In this document: positions 27,379 through 37,329 of the stretch, in pieces
Layout: each line of letters starts with the position of its first letter
How positions within the stretch are numbered: the stretch's first letter is position 1
Assembly (NCBI RefSeq): GCF_024642085.1
Contig: NZ_JAHEBV010000006.1
Location: 39,298-103,297, forward strand
From: Novosphingobium sp.
GTDB lineage: Bacteria; Pseudomonadota; Alphaproteobacteria; Sphingomonadales; Sphingomonadaceae
Length of the DNA: 64,000 nucleotides
Reading direction: 5' to 3'
Made by a program: the position numbers and the translations under genes
The notes under the pieces: generated by a model
What the model was told of the DNA's origin: nothing
Database searches by the model: none
Seen by the model: the letters and a program-made list of their open reading frames with translations, nothing else

Positions 27379-27735
27379 TTATGGCCGACGGCGTTGTTCC
27401 CCCCCTGGGAACCTGGGCATTCGCGTGCCGCGCCGCGGTGGTGACTGGATCGCGCCGTCAAACCGTCGAAAACGAAAGTCTCGGTCAACGCCATCGCGCC
27501 GGAAATGGCGATGCGCGTCGCGGTGATAGCGAAGCTCGTTATCGCGTAACCGGAAATAAAAGACGTTGTCGGTCCCCCAGTACCCGTCGAATATCGAGCC
27601 ATAATACCCATCGTACCAGCCGCTGTAAGGGTAACTGGTCCAATTCAGCCCGCTGCGGCCATAGCCATCATCGGCGCAAGCACTGAGCGGCAAGCCCGCA
27701 ATCACCAAAGCGAGAGGCGAAAGAAGTCGTTTCAT
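27379..27735 (-). CDS. Small Tyr/Arg-rich lipoprotein
   Basis: The 118-residue protein has a lipoprotein signal (MKRLLSPLALVIAGLPLSAC, lipobox LSAC). A Tyr/Gly/Trp-rich segment follows (SGWYDGYYGSIFDGYWG), then a strongly basic Arg/His/Asp-rich tail. ATG 27735 has GGAG six bases upstream; ATG 27747 would abut its ribosome site. Proteins of this look are common uncharacterised lipoproteins in sphingomonads; I cannot assign a function. The 210 bases between its 3' end and the LuxR-type gene hold nothing I can support. Confidence 0.65.
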   Translation of the reverse strand: MKRLLSPLALVIAGLPLSACADDGYGRSGLNWTSYPYSGWYDGYYGSIFDGYWGTDNVFYFRLRDNELRYHRDAHRHFRRDGVDRDFRFRRFDGAIQSPPRRGTRMPRFPGGEQRRRP

Positions 27736-27847
27736 GGTCTTCTCCATTCCTTATGGCCCCCAAGTGCAGCACTCGTTTGCTCTGAAGATCGACCTGCGGT
27801 TGGCTTCACGTGCGGTTGGCTTCACGAGCGGTCGTGGCGGACATTCG

Positions 27848-28162
27848 CTAAGCGCAGCCGATGCAGCGGGTAGCTGTGGGGAGAGCGTCAAGCCGGGCGG
27901 CGCCGATCTTGCCGCCGCAAACGACGCAAATGCCGTAAGTGCCGTTTTCGATGCGCAGCAGCGCGTGGCGAATGTCTCGAATCTCTACACGCAAGACCTC
28001 GTCGACACCGGCCAAAGTCTCGTCATCGGACAAATCGATCGCCTGCTCCGACCAGTCTGCATCCAGTGGCTGGCGCAGGTCATCTTCAATCGCACCGGCG
28101 CGCCGGGTAAGCTCTACCAAGCGTGCGCCGAGTTTTTCCGCGAGTTTTTCATGTTCTTCCAT
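27848..28162 (-). CDS. DksA/TraR-type zinc finger protein
   Basis: The 104-residue protein has an N-terminal helical region (residues 1-70) and a C4 zinc finger CVVCGGKIG...RCIGC at about residues 78-103. The DksA/TraR group binds RNA polymerase in its secondary channel; short versions often occur in stress clusters. ATG 28162 is chosen because AGGAG lies eight bases upstream; the longer in-frame extension lacks this. A perfect FNR-type box sits 77-90 bases upstream, with a TACATT -10 at 28215-28210 placed for a class II activator, so it is probably induced by the FixK/FNR pathway. Confidence 0.85.
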   Translation of the reverse strand: MEEHEKLAEKLGARLVELTRRAGAIEDDLRQPLDADWSEQAIDLSDDETLAGVDEVLRVEIRDIRHALLRIENGTYGICVVCGGKIGAARLDALPTATRCIGCA

Positions 28163-28209
28163 TCTTGCGGCTCCTGCCCGTAAACCTGATCCGTCCGGGC
28201 CACACGAAG

Positions 28210-28252
28210 AATGTAGGGTTCCAACCGGCCGTGCCGCATTGACTTTGGTCAA
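28210..28252 (-). promoter_or_regulatory. FNR/FixK box (TTGACTTTGGTCAA) with matched -10 for DksA-like gene
   Basis: The box at 28239-28252 is a perfect TTGAC-N4-GTCAA palindrome in the divergent gap between the DksA-like gene and ldhA. On the minus strand a TACATT hexamer (28215-28210) lies where a -10 should be if the box is centred at -41.5. In the plus direction a weaker TAAAGC (28274-28279) could serve ldhA. Confidence 0.7.
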
Positions 28253-28316
28253 GCGGCGATGCGGATGACGGAGTAAAGCTGCTTGGGAAAATGAGCCGGG
28301 GAATGGAAGGTCCTTG

Positions 28317-29357
28317 ATGAAAGTCGCTGTGTTCAGCGCCAAAGACTACGACTGCGACTTTCTGACAGCAGCGAATGCGTCAGACGGCAGCCGCCAGGAA
28401 CTCAGCTTCTTCGAAACTCGGCTGGACCACACAACTGCAGCCCTCGCCAAAGGAGCGCAGGCAGTGTGTCCGTTCGTCAACGATAGCTTGCAGCGGCACT
28501 CGCTCGAAGCTCTGTCGCACTTGGGCACTCGTCTTGTCGCGCTGCGTTGTGCCGGTTTCAACAATGTGGACCTGGTCGCTGCTGCCGATCTTGGAATCGC
28601 AGTTTGTCGGGTTCCGGCCTATTCGCCAAGTGCTGTGGCGGAACATGCTGTTGCTTTGATCTTGGCCCTGAACCGCAAGACCCATCGCGCCTTCGCAAGG
28701 GTGCGTGAAGGAAACTTCGCCCTGGAAGGTTTGCTCGGTTTTGATCTGCAAGGCCGAACTGTCGGACTGATCGGCACTGGACGGATCGGTTTGGTGGTCG
28801 CCCGGATCATGAACGGTTTTGGATGCAAGGTGATTGGCCTCGATCCGATCGAAAGAAATGAGTTCAGGTGGTTGGGAGGTCAATACACTGACTTTGCAGA
28901 GCTGCTGTCCGATGCAGATATCATCAGCTTGCATTGCCCGCTCAATCCGCAAACGCATCACCTCATAAATGCTGCCGCGGTCGACCGGATGAAACCTGGT
29001 GCTATGTTGATCAACACCAGCCGCGGCGCCGTGATCGATACCAAAGCCGTGATTTACGGACTTAAGTGCGGCAAGATCGGTTATCTTGGGCTCGATGTTT
29101 ACGAGGAAGAGGGCGACCTTTTTTTCGAGGATCTTTCATCACAGGTCATTCAGGATGATGTATTCGCCCGACTGCTGACTTTCCCCAACGCGCTGATCAC
29201 TGGCCATCAAGGTTTTTTCACGCAAGAGGCAATGCAGGCCATCGCAGAAACGACGATAGGCAATATCAATGCGTTCGAAACGGTCGGGATGCCGTTGTAC
29301 CCGATCTGTCTACATGCCAATCAAGGGTCAGGTTCATATGCGCCCAGGCCGTCCTGA
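28317..29357 (+). CDS. ldhA: D-lactate dehydrogenase / 2-hydroxyacid dehydrogenase
   Basis: This 346-residue NAD-dependent enzyme interconverts pyruvate and D-lactate, a fermentative step. Visible are the NAD-binding [18 protein letters not shown] (about 145-165), the catalytic Arg region [14 protein letters not shown], the Glu of LDVYEEE and the His in [10 protein letters not shown], a layout typical of fermentative LdhA. ATG 28317 follows GGAAGG by seven bases; an upstream TTG is not needed. Its location beside an FNR-type box fits induction when oxygen falls. An inverted repeat CTGACG/CGTCAG (29354-29369) overlaps the stop and may be a weak terminator. The 214 bases to the next gene hold nothing else I can support. 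Confidence 0.9.
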   Translation: MKVAVFSAKDYDCDFLTAANASDGSRQELSFFETRLDHTTAALAKGAQAVCPFVNDSLQRHSLEALSHLGTRLVALRCAGFNNVDLVAAADLGIAVCRVPAYSPSAVAEHAVALILALNRKTHRAFARVREGNFALEGLLGFDLQGRTVGLIGTGRIGLVVARIMNGFGCKVIGLDPIERNEFRWLGGQYTDFAELLSDADIISLHCPLNPQTHHLINAAAVDRMKPGAMLINTSRGAVIDTKAVIYGLKCGKIGYLGLDVYEEEGDLFFEDLSSQVIQDDVFARLLTFPNALITGHQGFFTQEAMQAIAETTIGNINAFETVGMPLYPICLHANQGSGSYAPRPS

Positions 29358-29571
29358 CGGACTCGTCAGCCGGTTACAAACCTGTTCTTTCGCCTGAGGC
29401 CACAAAACAGCTAAGTGAAGCGGCGGAATACACAGCAAGTCAGCGCTCATGCCCCGACCTATGGTTGCGCTCATCGCGAAAATCGGCGTAGTCGTCGAGG
29501 ATCCTGCGCATGTCGGCAACTGCTTTTTGCCGCGCCGCCGTATCCTGAATTGTTACTCCAACTGAAGCCGG

Positions 29572-31917
29572 TCAGACTGCGGCTCGATTAAGCCTCAAAG
29601 CGTTGGCCACCACGCTGACCGACGAAAGCGACATCGCCGCCGCAGCGATGATTGGTGAAAGCAGTATCCCCGTGAATGGATACAACGCGCCCGCCGCCAC
29701 GGGAATTCCTGCGGCATTGTAGGCAAAGGCCAGGAACAGGTTCTGGCGAATGTTGACCATGGTAGCGTGACTGAGCCGGCGAGCACGAATAATGCCCGTC
29801 AGATCGCCGTTCAGTAACGTCACCGCGGCGCTCTCGATTGCTACGTCAGTGCCCGTGCCCATCGCTATGCCGACATCAGCAGCAGCAAGTGCAGGGGCAT
29901 CATTGACCCCGTCCCCAGCCATTGCGACCGCCCGGCCTGCGGCCTTGAGCCGCAGGATTACTCGGACCTTCTCATCCGGCAGCACATCCGCCTCGATTTC
30001 GCCGATACCCAGTTTGCCGGCCACAGCAGTTGCAGTTGTGTGATTATCGCCTGTCAGCATCACAATCCGCAGGCCTTGTTTGCGCAGGACCGCAAGGGCT
30101 GCTGCCGCAGTCTGCTTGATCGGATCCGCGATTGCGATGAGGCCCGCAACCTGGCCGTCAACGCCGACATAGATCGCTGCGCTTCCATCCCGGCGCATCA
30201 CGCTGGCCCTTTCATTCCAGGCGTTGCAGTCGATTCCGAGTTCACCGAGGTAACGTGCATTGCCCACCACGACGCGCTTGCCCGTAACGATACCTACGGC
30301 ACCTTTGCCAGCAGGGGCGTTGAAAGCAGTAGCTGCCGCGAAACCGAGATTGCGCGCGTCAGCCGCTGCAACGACTGCGTGCGCAAGGGGATGTTCGGAC
30401 AGGCGTTCAACCCCTGCGGCGAAACGGAGCAAATCGTCCTCGTCCAGCCCGCTAGCCGAAATGATGGCCGCTACTGCGGGCCGTCCCTCGGTCAGCGTGC
30501 CGGTCTTGTCGATTACCAGCGTGTCGACTTTTTCGAGCACTTCGAGCGCCTGGGCATCCCGGATCAGGACACCCAGGCCAGCAGCCCGTCCAACGCCAAC
30601 CATGATCGACATGGGCGTTGCCAGGCCAAGGGCACACGGACAGGCTATTATCAACACCGAAACAGCTGCAATCATGCCATGACCCAACCGTGGCGGCGGC
30701 CCCCACAGGCCCCAGGCGAAAAATGCAGCAACCGCTATGGCAAGCACGGCCGGCACGAACCAGGCTGCCACCCGATCTGCCATTCGCTGGACCGGTGCGC
30801 GTGAACGCTGTGCCCTGGCCACCATTACCACTATCCGCGATAACAAGGTTTCCTGTCCGACCTGCTGTGCTTGCATGATCAGAGCGCCGGTTTGGTTCAT
30901 CGTCCCGCCGACGAGATGGGCGCCAGCCGCCTTGGTCACAGGCATCGATTCGCCTGTAACCATTGATTCATCAAGAGACGAACGACCATCTACTACCAGA
31001 CCGTCAACCGGTACTGCTTCCCCGGGACGGACTCGCAGAAGGTCTCCGACGGCAACATGCGCGAGTGGTACGTTCTGATCGGAGCCGTCTGGAGCGACCC
31101 GGTGCGCCGTTTTGGGCGTGAGGTTCAACAGTGCTTTGATCGCTCTCGATGTACGCTGACGCGCACGCAGTTCTAGCACCTGGCCAAGCAGAACCAACAC
31201 GACGATGACGGCGGCGGCCTCGAAATAGACGGGAACTGTACCCATGGCGTTGCGGAATTGCGTCGGGAATGACCGCGGAAAAAGCGTCGCGGCGACACTG
31301 TAGACCCAGGCAACTCCGGTCCCCATGGCGATCAACGTGAACATGTTGAGCGTGCGGTTCAACAGCGAAGTCCAAGCCCGCGTGAAGAACGGCCAGCCCG
31401 CCCCAAGCACGACCGGGGTTGCGAGCGATAATTGTGTCCAGGTCGAAGTTGCGGGATCGATAACCCGGTGCAGCGATGAAAAAACATGGCCGCCCATTTC
31501 CAGAACGAAAACCGGTAACGCCAGCATCAGGGCGAAGAAGAATCGCCTCCGCATGTTGATATATTCCGCACTGGGACCGCTTTCGCCCGAGACCAGCTCG
31601 GTTTCCAAAGCCATGCCGCATAACGGGCAAAGGCCGGGGTTATCCTGCCGCACTTGGGGATGCATCGGACAAGTCCAGATCGCGCCTTCGACCGGTTGAG
31701 CTACTTTCGGCGACAGCTGCGATAGGTAGCGCAGCGGATCGGCTGAAAAGGCATTCAGGCAGCCTGCACTGCAAAAATAGAACACCTGTCCATCGTGCTT
31801 GGCACAAGACGCAGAATGCAAAGGATCGACCCGCATGCGGCAAACTGGATCGCGCGCATCTTCGCGGCCTGCGGCATCACCGCGGCGCCGAGACGGATCA
31901 CCAGTCGTTGCCGTCAC
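29572..31917 (-). CDS. copA: Copper-translocating P1B-type ATPase with YHS and heavy-metal-binding domains
   Basis: The 781-residue protein starts with a YHS domain ([23 protein letters not shown]), then a short [20 protein letters not shown] metal-binding domain, instead of the usual HMA domains. Eight membrane helices follow, with [10 protein letters not shown], the phosphorylation site [19 protein letters not shown], and the final [15 protein letters not shown] helix diagnostic of Cu+ pumps. In alphaproteobacteria such ATPases often supply or detoxify copper linked to cbb3 oxidase, which would suit the low-oxygen context (inference). GTG 31917 or TTG 31920 follows the pfkB stop immediately, so it is the third gene of the ppsA-pfkB-copA operon. 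Confidence 0.92.
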   Translation of the reverse strand: MTATTGDPSRRRGDAAGREDARDPVCRMRVDPLHSASCAKHDGQVFYFCSAGCLNAFSADPLRYLSQLSPKVAQPVEGAIWTCPMHPQVRQDNPGLCPLCGMALETELVSGESGPSAEYINMRRRFFFALMLALPVFVLEMGGHVFSSLHRVIDPATSTWTQLSLATPVVLGAGWPFFTRAWTSLLNRTLNMFTLIAMGTGVAWVYSVAATLFPRSFPTQFRNAMGTVPVYFEAAAVIVVLVLLGQVLELRARQRTSRAIKALLNLTPKTAHRVAPDGSDQNVPLAHVAVGDLLRVRPGEAVPVDGLVVDGRSSLDESMVTGESMPVTKAAGAHLVGGTMNQTGALIMQAQQVGQETLLSRIVVMVARAQRSRAPVQRMADRVAAWFVPAVLAIAVAAFFAWGLWGPPPRLGHGMIAAVSVLIIACPCALGLATPMSIMVGVGRAAGLGVLIRDAQALEVLEKVDTLVIDKTGTLTEGRPAVAAIISASGLDEDDLLRFAAGVERLSEHPLAHAVVAAADARNLGFAAATAFNAPAGKGAVGIVTGKRVVVGNARYLGELGIDCNAWNERASVMRRDGSAAIYVGVDGQVAGLIAIADPIKQTAAAALAVLRKQGLRIVMLTGDNHTTATAVAGKLGIGEIEADVLPDEKVRVILRLKAAGRAVAMAGDGVNDAPALAAADVGIAMGTGTDVAIESAAVTLLNGDLTGIIRARRLSHATMVNIRQNLFLAFAYNAAGIPVAAGALYPFTGILLSPIIAAAAMSLSSVSVVANALRLNRAAV

Positions 31918-31920
31918 CAA

Positions 31921-32862
31921 TCAAGACTTGGCAACCAAGCGATAGAATCGCTTGATATCCGCAGCTTGGCTAAGGCCTGTGCCTGGATTAAGCACAGCGG
32001 CAGCACCGGCAGCAATTCCATAGCGAAAAGCCTCGACCGGATTGCACCCGTTCGACAGTTTGAAAACCATTGCGCCTAGAAAACTATCACCAGCGCCAAC
32101 GGCGCTGCGGGCTTCAATGCTGAGCGCTGGCAAGCGCACGATGCCTTGGCGGCGAGCCAGAAGTGCTCCCTCCGCGCCAAGCGTTACCGCGACCGTTTCC
32201 GCTCGTCCGCTGCTTACTAGTGCCAATGCAGCAGCGCCAATCTCCTCTTCGCAGTCGAGTGGCTCACCGGAAATCTGCCGCAGTTCTGCCAGGCTTGGTT
32301 TGACCAGGAACACGCCGCTACCCTTCTCCGCGGCAGCGAGCCCGCCCTGCAGACCTGCGCCCGAACTGTCGAGCACAAAGCGAAACCCGTTGCATTCGGC
32401 GATCCTGGCAACGCGGGCATAGAAGTCCGCAGGCACCCCAGGCGGGAGCGAACCGCTGGCGACCAGGTAGGTGCATGATGCTTGGCCGATCTGCTCCAGA
32501 CATGCCTGCCATTCGTTTGCCTCAACGGTCGGGCCAGCCGGGACGAAACGATATTCCTTGCCGGATTCAATTTCGAACACGTTGGTACAAATCCGCGTCT
32601 CACCTTGAATGGTGATCCGGCTGCAAGCCAGTTGGTGCAAGTCAAGCAGCGCGTCGAGTGCTCGTCCGGTAGCGCCACCTGACAGGTAATAACACCGCGC
32701 AGCGCCGCCCAGCCGGGCAACCACTCGCGCGACATTGATACCGCCGCCGCCCGGATCGTAATGCTCTGCATTGGCACGGATCTTGTCGGTATGCCGCACC
32801 CGATCAACGGCATATGCAGCGTCGATGGTGGGGTTGAGCGTCAGCGTGGCTATGGCAGGCAT
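31921..32862 (-). CDS. pfkB: 6-phosphofructokinase, PfkB family
   Basis: The 313-residue ribokinase-fold sugar phosphate kinase has LTLNPTIDAAY at the N terminus, the GGGGINVARVVARLGG glycine motif (about 37-52) and the C-terminal anion-hole and catalytic Asp motif AVGAGDSFLGAMV. It fits the 1-phosphofructokinase/tagatose kinase/PfkB group, most like E. coli PfkB in layout; fructose-6-phosphate as substrate is likely but not proven. It overlaps ppsA by 13 bases and touches the copper ATPase start, so all three genes are translationally coupled. A glycolytic kinase coupled to the gluconeogenic PEP synthase is unusual. Confidence 0.88.
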   Translation of the reverse strand: MPAIATLTLNPTIDAAYAVDRVRHTDKIRANAEHYDPGGGGINVARVVARLGGAARCYYLSGGATGRALDALLDLHQLACSRITIQGETRICTNVFEIESGKEYRFVPAGPTVEANEWQACLEQIGQASCTYLVASGSLPPGVPADFYARVARIAECNGFRFVLDSSGAGLQGGLAAAEKGSGVFLVKPSLAELRQISGEPLDCEEEIGAAALALVSSGRAETVAVTLGAEGALLARRQGIVRLPALSIEARSAVGAGDSFLGAMVFKLSNGCNPVEAFRYGIAAGAAAVLNPGTGLSQAADIKRFYRLVAKS

Positions 32863-35237
32863 AACGCACGCTCCGCTGCGGCTATCGCCGTCAAGGTCCT
32901 CACGAAACTGTCTGGATTGAGGGAAATCGAGTCGATGCCCTCATGCACGAGGAAGGCAGCAAACTCGGGGAAATCGCTTGGCGCCTGGCCGCAGATTCCG
33001 ATTTTGATACGGGATTTGTGCGCTTTGATAACAGCATCTGCGATGGCAATGGTCACGGCAGCGTCGCGTTCATCGAACAATGAGGCGATCAGCTCTGAAT
33101 CGCGATCAACACCCAGTATCAATTGGGTCAGATCATTGGATCCTATCGAAAATCCGTCAAAGCGCTTGGCAAACTCTTCGGCCAAAATGACGTTCGACGG
33201 AATTTCGCACATCATGTAGACCTCAAGGCCGTGCTGGCCACGCTTCAGACCGTTGGCCGCCATGGTTTCCAGCACCTCGTCAGCCTCGGCAGGCGTCCGG
33301 CAAAAGGGCACCATGATCACAACGTTGGTGAAGCCAAGATCTTCGCGCACACGCCTGAGCGCGCGGCATTCTAGTGCAAAGCCCTCGCGGTAGCGCTCGT
33401 CATAATAACGCGATGCGCCGCGCCAGCCGAGCATCGGGTTTTCTTCGGCTGGTTCAAATGGTTTGCCGCCGATCAAATGGGCATATTCGTTCGTCTTGAA
33501 ATCGCTCAGTCGGACAATCGCGGGCTGCGGATGATACGGCGCGGCCAAACGGGCAATGCCTTGTGCCAGTCGCTCGACGAAATAGTCAGGCGGCGATGGA
33601 TAATCGCTTGTCATCTTGGCGATTTTCCGCCGTTCATCCCTGTCCAGACGGTCCGGATGCAGCAGGGCCATCGGGTGGATCCTGATCAGCGTATTGATGA
33701 TGAACTCCATCCGGGCAAGGCCGACACCTTTTGCCGGCAGTCGCCACCATTTGAAGGCGGCCCCGGGTTCGGCCAAGTTGACCATCACCTGCGTGCGGGT
33801 TTCTGGCAGCGAACCCAGGTCGATCTCCTCATGTTCGAACTCCAGAAGGCCGGCGAATACTTTGCCTTCTTCGCCGGCGGCGCAGGAGATCGTGATTTCC
33901 TGCCCCTCGTGCAGCATTGTGGTGGCCGCGCCCGTGCCAACGATCGCAGGCACGCCCAGTTCGCGGCTGACTATGGCCGCATGGCTCGTGCTGCCGCCGT
34001 GATCGGTGACGATACCGGCAGCACGTTTCATCACCGGCACCCAGTCCGGGTCGGTGTTGGCGGTCACCAGGATCGCCCCTTCAGGGAACCGGGCAATGTC
34101 CGAAGCGTCCCGGATTACGCAAGCCTTGCCCGCAGCGACCGCGCTGCCGACGGCTGCGCCAGTAAGGATCGGTACGGCGTCTGTCTTCAACGTGTAATTC
34201 TGCAGGACAGATGCACCAAGTTCTGACTGCACCGTTTCGGGCCGGGCCTGCAGAAGATAGAGATAGCCTGTGTTCCCATCCCTTGCCCATTCAAGGTCCA
34301 TGGGACAGCCATAGTGTTTCTCGACAGCGACCGCCCAGCGGGCCAGTTCCAGCACCTCGTTATCGCCAAGCACCAGTGTTCGGCGCTCAGCGCTGCTGGT
34401 ATCGGTGATGCGCGTGTGTGTGCTGCTGACCTGATCGTAAACCATCTTGATCGCTTTTGCGCCGCAGGTCTTTTCTATGATCGGGCTGATGCCGGGCGTA
34501 TCCAGCAATGGCTTGAACACCACATATCTATCCGGATCGACTGATCCCTGGACCACAGTTTCACCCAGTCCCCACGCAGCGCTGATTATGGCAACCCGTG
34601 GAAATCCGGTTTCGGTGTCGATCGTGAAGATAACCCCCGACCCGCCAAGATCCGCGCGCACCATTTGCTGCACGCCGATCGACAGGGCGACATCGAAATG
34701 ATCGAAGTGGTTGGCGTCGCGGTAACTGATCGCCCGGTCGGTAAAAAGCGAGGCATAGCAGCGCCGACACGCATCCAGCAGGGCGCCGTGGCCAGTCACG
34801 TTCAGAAAGGTCTCGTGCTGCCCGGCAAAACTGGCGCCGGGCAGGTCCTCTGCCGTAGCGCTGCTGCGAACAGCTACCGCTAAGGTGTCTACTCCGACCC
34901 GCACAGCCAGTTCTTCGTAGGCGCCGCAAATGGCATTGTTTAGTTCCTCTGGGATCGGCGCGCCGAGAATTAGGTCTCGGATGCTTCCGCCAGCCTGCTG
35001 CAGGCTCGCCTTTCCCATATGGTAGCGCTCTATCTGCTCCCGCATCGCAGGCTCTATGTTGCTTGCCGAAACAAAGCTGCGAAAGGCGGCAGCGGTCGTG
35101 GCAAAGCCGAATGGAACGCGGACCCCGGAACGTGCCAAAGCGCGCACCATTTCGCCCAATGAGGCATTCTTCCCGCCGACCGAGGGTACATCCTCAATAC
35201 CGATGTCTTCGAACCAGAGGATTGCGGAGTTGGCCAT
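32850..35237 (-). CDS. ppsA: Phosphoenolpyruvate synthase
   Basis: The 795-residue enzyme (pyruvate + ATP + water to PEP + AMP + phosphate) has an N-terminal ATP-grasp-like domain (VPSVGGKNASLGEMVRAL). The swivelling phosphohistidine domain contains GGSTSHAAIVSRELGVPAIV (about 405-425). The C-terminal PEP-binding domain contains NPMLGWRGASRYY, FDGFSIGSNDLTQL and the GICGQAPSD cysteine. ATG 35237 or GTG 35243 may start it; neither has a clear ribosome site. A perfect FNR box lies about 36-49 bases upstream. It is first in the ppsA-pfkB-copA operon. Confidence 0.93.
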   Translation of the reverse strand: MANSAILWFEDIGIEDVPSVGGKNASLGEMVRALARSGVRVPFGFATTAAAFRSFVSASNIEPAMREQIERYHMGKASLQQAGGSIRDLILGAPIPEELNNAICGAYEELAVRVGVDTLAVAVRSSATAEDLPGASFAGQHETFLNVTGHGALLDACRRCYASLFTDRAISYRDANHFDHFDVALSIGVQQMVRADLGGSGVIFTIDTETGFPRVAIISAAWGLGETVVQGSVDPDRYVVFKPLLDTPGISPIIEKTCGAKAIKMVYDQVSSTHTRITDTSSAERRTLVLGDNEVLELARWAVAVEKHYGCPMDLEWARDGNTGYLYLLQARPETVQSELGASVLQNYTLKTDAVPILTGAAVGSAVAAGKACVIRDASDIARFPEGAILVTANTDPDWVPVMKRAAGIVTDHGGSTSHAAIVSRELGVPAIVGTGAATTMLHEGQEITISCAAGEEGKVFAGLLEFEHEEIDLGSLPETRTQVMVNLAEPGAAFKWWRLPAKGVGLARMEFIINTLIRIHPMALLHPDRLDRDERRKIAKMTSDYPSPPDYFVERLAQGIARLAAPYHPQPAIVRLSDFKTNEYAHLIGGKPFEPAEENPMLGWRGASRYYDERYREGFALECRALRRVREDLGFTNVVIMVPFCRTPAEADEVLETMAANGLKRGQHGLEVYMMCEIPSNVILAEEFAKRFDGFSIGSNDLTQLILGVDRDSELIASLFDERDAAVTIAIADAVIKAHKSRIKIGICGQAPSDFPEFAAFLVHEGIDSISLNPDSFVRTLTAIAAAERALCLP

Positions 35238-35272
35238 GGACACAGTTACTGGTCTGGATTGGCGAAAACACC

Positions 35273-35314
35273 TTGATTGTGATCAATGTGCATCCGCGAT
35301 GACAAGCCGACAAT
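35273..35314 (+). promoter_or_regulatory. FNR/FixK box (TTGATTGTGATCAA) with -10 GACAAT
   Basis: The perfect TTGAT-N4-ATCAA palindrome at 35273-35286 sits between ppsA (minus) and the esterase operon (plus). GACAAT at 35309-35314 is exactly placed as a -10 for a class II site centred at -41.5, giving a start near 35321 for the plus operon. On the ppsA side the same geometry would start transcription almost at the ATG. Confidence 0.72.
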
Positions 35315-35347
35315 CCGCAGGTCCTATCGAACAAAAGGTCCAGCCCC

Positions 35348-36673
35348 GTGACGGTCCACAAGCGCATCCGCATTCAGGATGCCGATCTCTCCCGCAATTT
35401 ACGCGCTGCAGCCGAGCTTTTGCCCAATCCCGACGATCCCGGGTTCGGTAAGTTCTTTGACCGCTTCGGAGACGCCCGCATCGTCCTGCTGGGCGAAGCA
35501 ACACATGGCACGCACGAGTTCTATACCGCCCGTGCGGCCATCACACGGCGCCTGATCGAACAGCACGGCTTCTCCATCGTTGCAGTGGAAGGCGATTGGC
35601 CAGACATTGCGCGCATTGACGACTATGTCCGTCATAACGCCCCGCGCCCGCGCAAGGGTCAGGCCTTCGTGCGGTTCCCCACCTGGATGTGGCGAAACGA
35701 AGAAGTGCTTGCCTTTGCTGACTGGCTGAACGGGTGGAATGCGGCACTGCCAGGTGCAGAACGGGTCAGCATTCGCGGACTTGATGTCTATTCATTGGGC
35801 GAATCCATCCATGCCGTTACCGCCTATCTTGACACGCATGATCTGCGCGCGGCCGCATTGGCGCGCGAACGTTACGGCTGCCTCTTGCCGTGGCAGGACG
35901 ACCCCCAGACCTATGGACGTGCAGTAGAGTTCGGAGAGCTGGCCGGGTGCGAAGCTGCCGTGGTTGCGCAGCTCGGCGCGTTGCTGGAAAAGCGCATGCA
36001 ATGGATCGCCGATGATGGCGAAACCTTTTTCGATGCCGAGCATAACGCGCGCATCGTCCTCGCTGCTGAACGCTACTACCGCGCCATGTACCGCGGATCG
36101 GCGGCTAGCTGGAATCTGCGCGATCGGCATATGTTCGATACGCTTCAAGCCCTGATGGCACATCATGCCGATGCCCGCGCGATAGTCTGGGCGCATAATT
36201 CGCACATCGGCAATGCGGCCGCGACCGCAATGGGTTGGAACGGAGAGTTCAATATCGGCGAGCTTACCCGCCGCAGCTATGGGGATCAGGCGGTGCTGAT
36301 CGGCTTCGGCACCGATCGCGGCACCGTTGCAGCGGCATCGGACTGGGGTGGAACGATGCAGGTGATGAAAGTGCAGCCAGCTCGTGATGATAGCTGGGAA
36401 GCAGCATTCCGGCACACCGGCTATGCCCGCTCTCTGACCGACTGGCGAGGGACCAAACGGCGCGATTTGGGAAGCCTTGTCTCCCAGACTTTGCTCGAAC
36501 GTGCGATCGGGGTAATCTACCGACCGCAGTCCGAGCTGGCGAGCCACTATTTCGAAGCGGTCATTGCCGATCAATTCGATGCTTATGTCTGGTTTGAAGA
36601 GACTCGTGCGGTCACCCCGCTTGGCATTGAGCGCCCGCACGGCGCGCCGGAAACGTGGCCGTTCGGGCTATGA
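35348..36673 (+). CDS. Erythromycin esterase family protein
   Basis: The 441-residue protein carries the family signature IVLLGEATHGTHEFYTARAA (about 38-57), VAVEGDWPDIARID, and IVWAHNSHIGNAAATAMGW. The conserved His and Glu of EreA/EreB-like enzymes are present. Chromosomal members in stress operons next to a phosphoribosyltransferase are unlikely to be true macrolide esterases; the natural substrate is unknown. GTG 35348 is the only early start. It is followed, with a four-base ATGA overlap, by the alpha/beta hydrolase gene. An FNR-type box with a well-spaced -10 lies upstream. Confidence 0.88.
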   Translation: MTVHKRIRIQDADLSRNLRAAAELLPNPDDPGFGKFFDRFGDARIVLLGEATHGTHEFYTARAAITRRLIEQHGFSIVAVEGDWPDIARIDDYVRHNAPRPRKGQAFVRFPTWMWRNEEVLAFADWLNGWNAALPGAERVSIRGLDVYSLGESIHAVTAYLDTHDLRAAALARERYGCLLPWQDDPQTYGRAVEFGELAGCEAAVVAQLGALLEKRMQWIADDGETFFDAEHNARIVLAAERYYRAMYRGSAASWNLRDRHMFDTLQALMAHHADARAIVWAHNSHIGNAAATAMGWNGEFNIGELTRRSYGDQAVLIGFGTDRGTVAAASDWGGTMQVMKVQPARDDSWEAAFRHTGYARSLTDWRGTKRRDLGSLVSQTLLERAIGVIYRPQSELASHYFEAVIADQFDAYVWFEETRAVTPLGIERPHGAPETWPFGL

Positions 36674-37329
36674 GTTTGCCGCTTTCCGATCCCCCCTTAC
36701 GCGATCTGGCCATTGCCGGTTCACCGCCGCTCAACGCAGTTCTTGGCATTCCGGATAATGCACAAGGCATTGTCATCTTTGCCCATGGCAGCGGCAGCAG
36801 CAGGCGAAGCCCGCGTAACACCTACGTCGCGCAGCAACTCCGCGAAGCAGGACTGGCGACATTGCTTCTCGATCTGCTTTCGCCCCAGGAAGAACTGGAC
36901 CGGCGTAACGTCTTTGACATCGGCCTGCTTGCCTCTCGGCTGAAGCGGGCGGCGCAATGGGCGTCTGTTCAGCCGCAAACCGCCGGGTTGCCGCTCTGCT
37001 ATTTCGGCGCCAGCACAGGCGGCGGCGCGGCGCTTCGGGCGGCGGCGGGCGATCCGCACGTTGCCGGCATAGTATCGCGCGGCGGGCGGCCCGATCTGGC
37101 CGGAGGCGATGCGCTGGCGCGGGTGACCGCGCCGACTCTGCTTATCGTCGGCGAGCACGATAAATTGGTCATCGAATTAAATGTCGCGGCGCGGGACGCC
37201 ATGCAATGCGAATGCTCGTTAGTCATCGTCCCTGGCGCAGGGCATCTTTTCGAGGAGGCCGGAACGCTTGACGTGGTAGTCAGCTTGGCGAGGAACTGGT
37301 TCCTAAAGCATGCGGGAAGCCAGCTATGA
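36670..37329 (+). CDS. Alpha/beta hydrolase (dienelactone-hydrolase-like)
   Basis: The 219-residue single-domain hydrolase has the oxyanion region VIFAHGSGSSRRSPRN (about 35-50) and nucleophile elbow GASTGGGAAL (Ser near residue 117). The acid is in LLIVGEHDKLVI and the catalytic His in VPGAGHLFEE. Substrate is unknown. The gene begins within the esterase stop codon and ends with a four-base overlap with the phosphoribosyltransferase gene, a tightly coupled three-gene unit that I recall from other proteobacterial stress loci. Confidence 0.85.
   Translation: MSLPLSDPPLRDLAIAGSPPLNAVLGIPDNAQGIVIFAHGSGSSRRSPRNTYVAQQLREAGLATLLLDLLSPQEELDRRNVFDIGLLASRLKRAAQWASVQPQTAGLPLCYFGASTGGGAALRAAAGDPHVAGIVSRGGRPDLAGGDALARVTAPTLLIVGEHDKLVIELNVAARDAMQCECSLVIVPGAGHLFEEAGTLDVVVSLARNWFLKHAGSQL

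Noticed and set aside
29354..29369. Hairpin CTGACG/CGTCAG as the ldhA terminator
   Set aside because: The stem is only six base pairs, overlaps the stop codon and lacks a T run; mentioned in the gene entry but not called as a separate feature.
29358..29571. Protein-like sequence (IQDTAARQKAVADMRRILDD) continuing in frame after the stop of the copper ATPase
   Set aside because: No start codon or ribosome site precedes it except an internal ATG giving 23 residues; read-through of the TGA cannot be supported from sequence alone.
35348..36673. Macrolide resistance gene
   Set aside because: The family name suggests it, but the operon and stress context point to a housekeeping or stress role; no other resistance or mobility genes are near.
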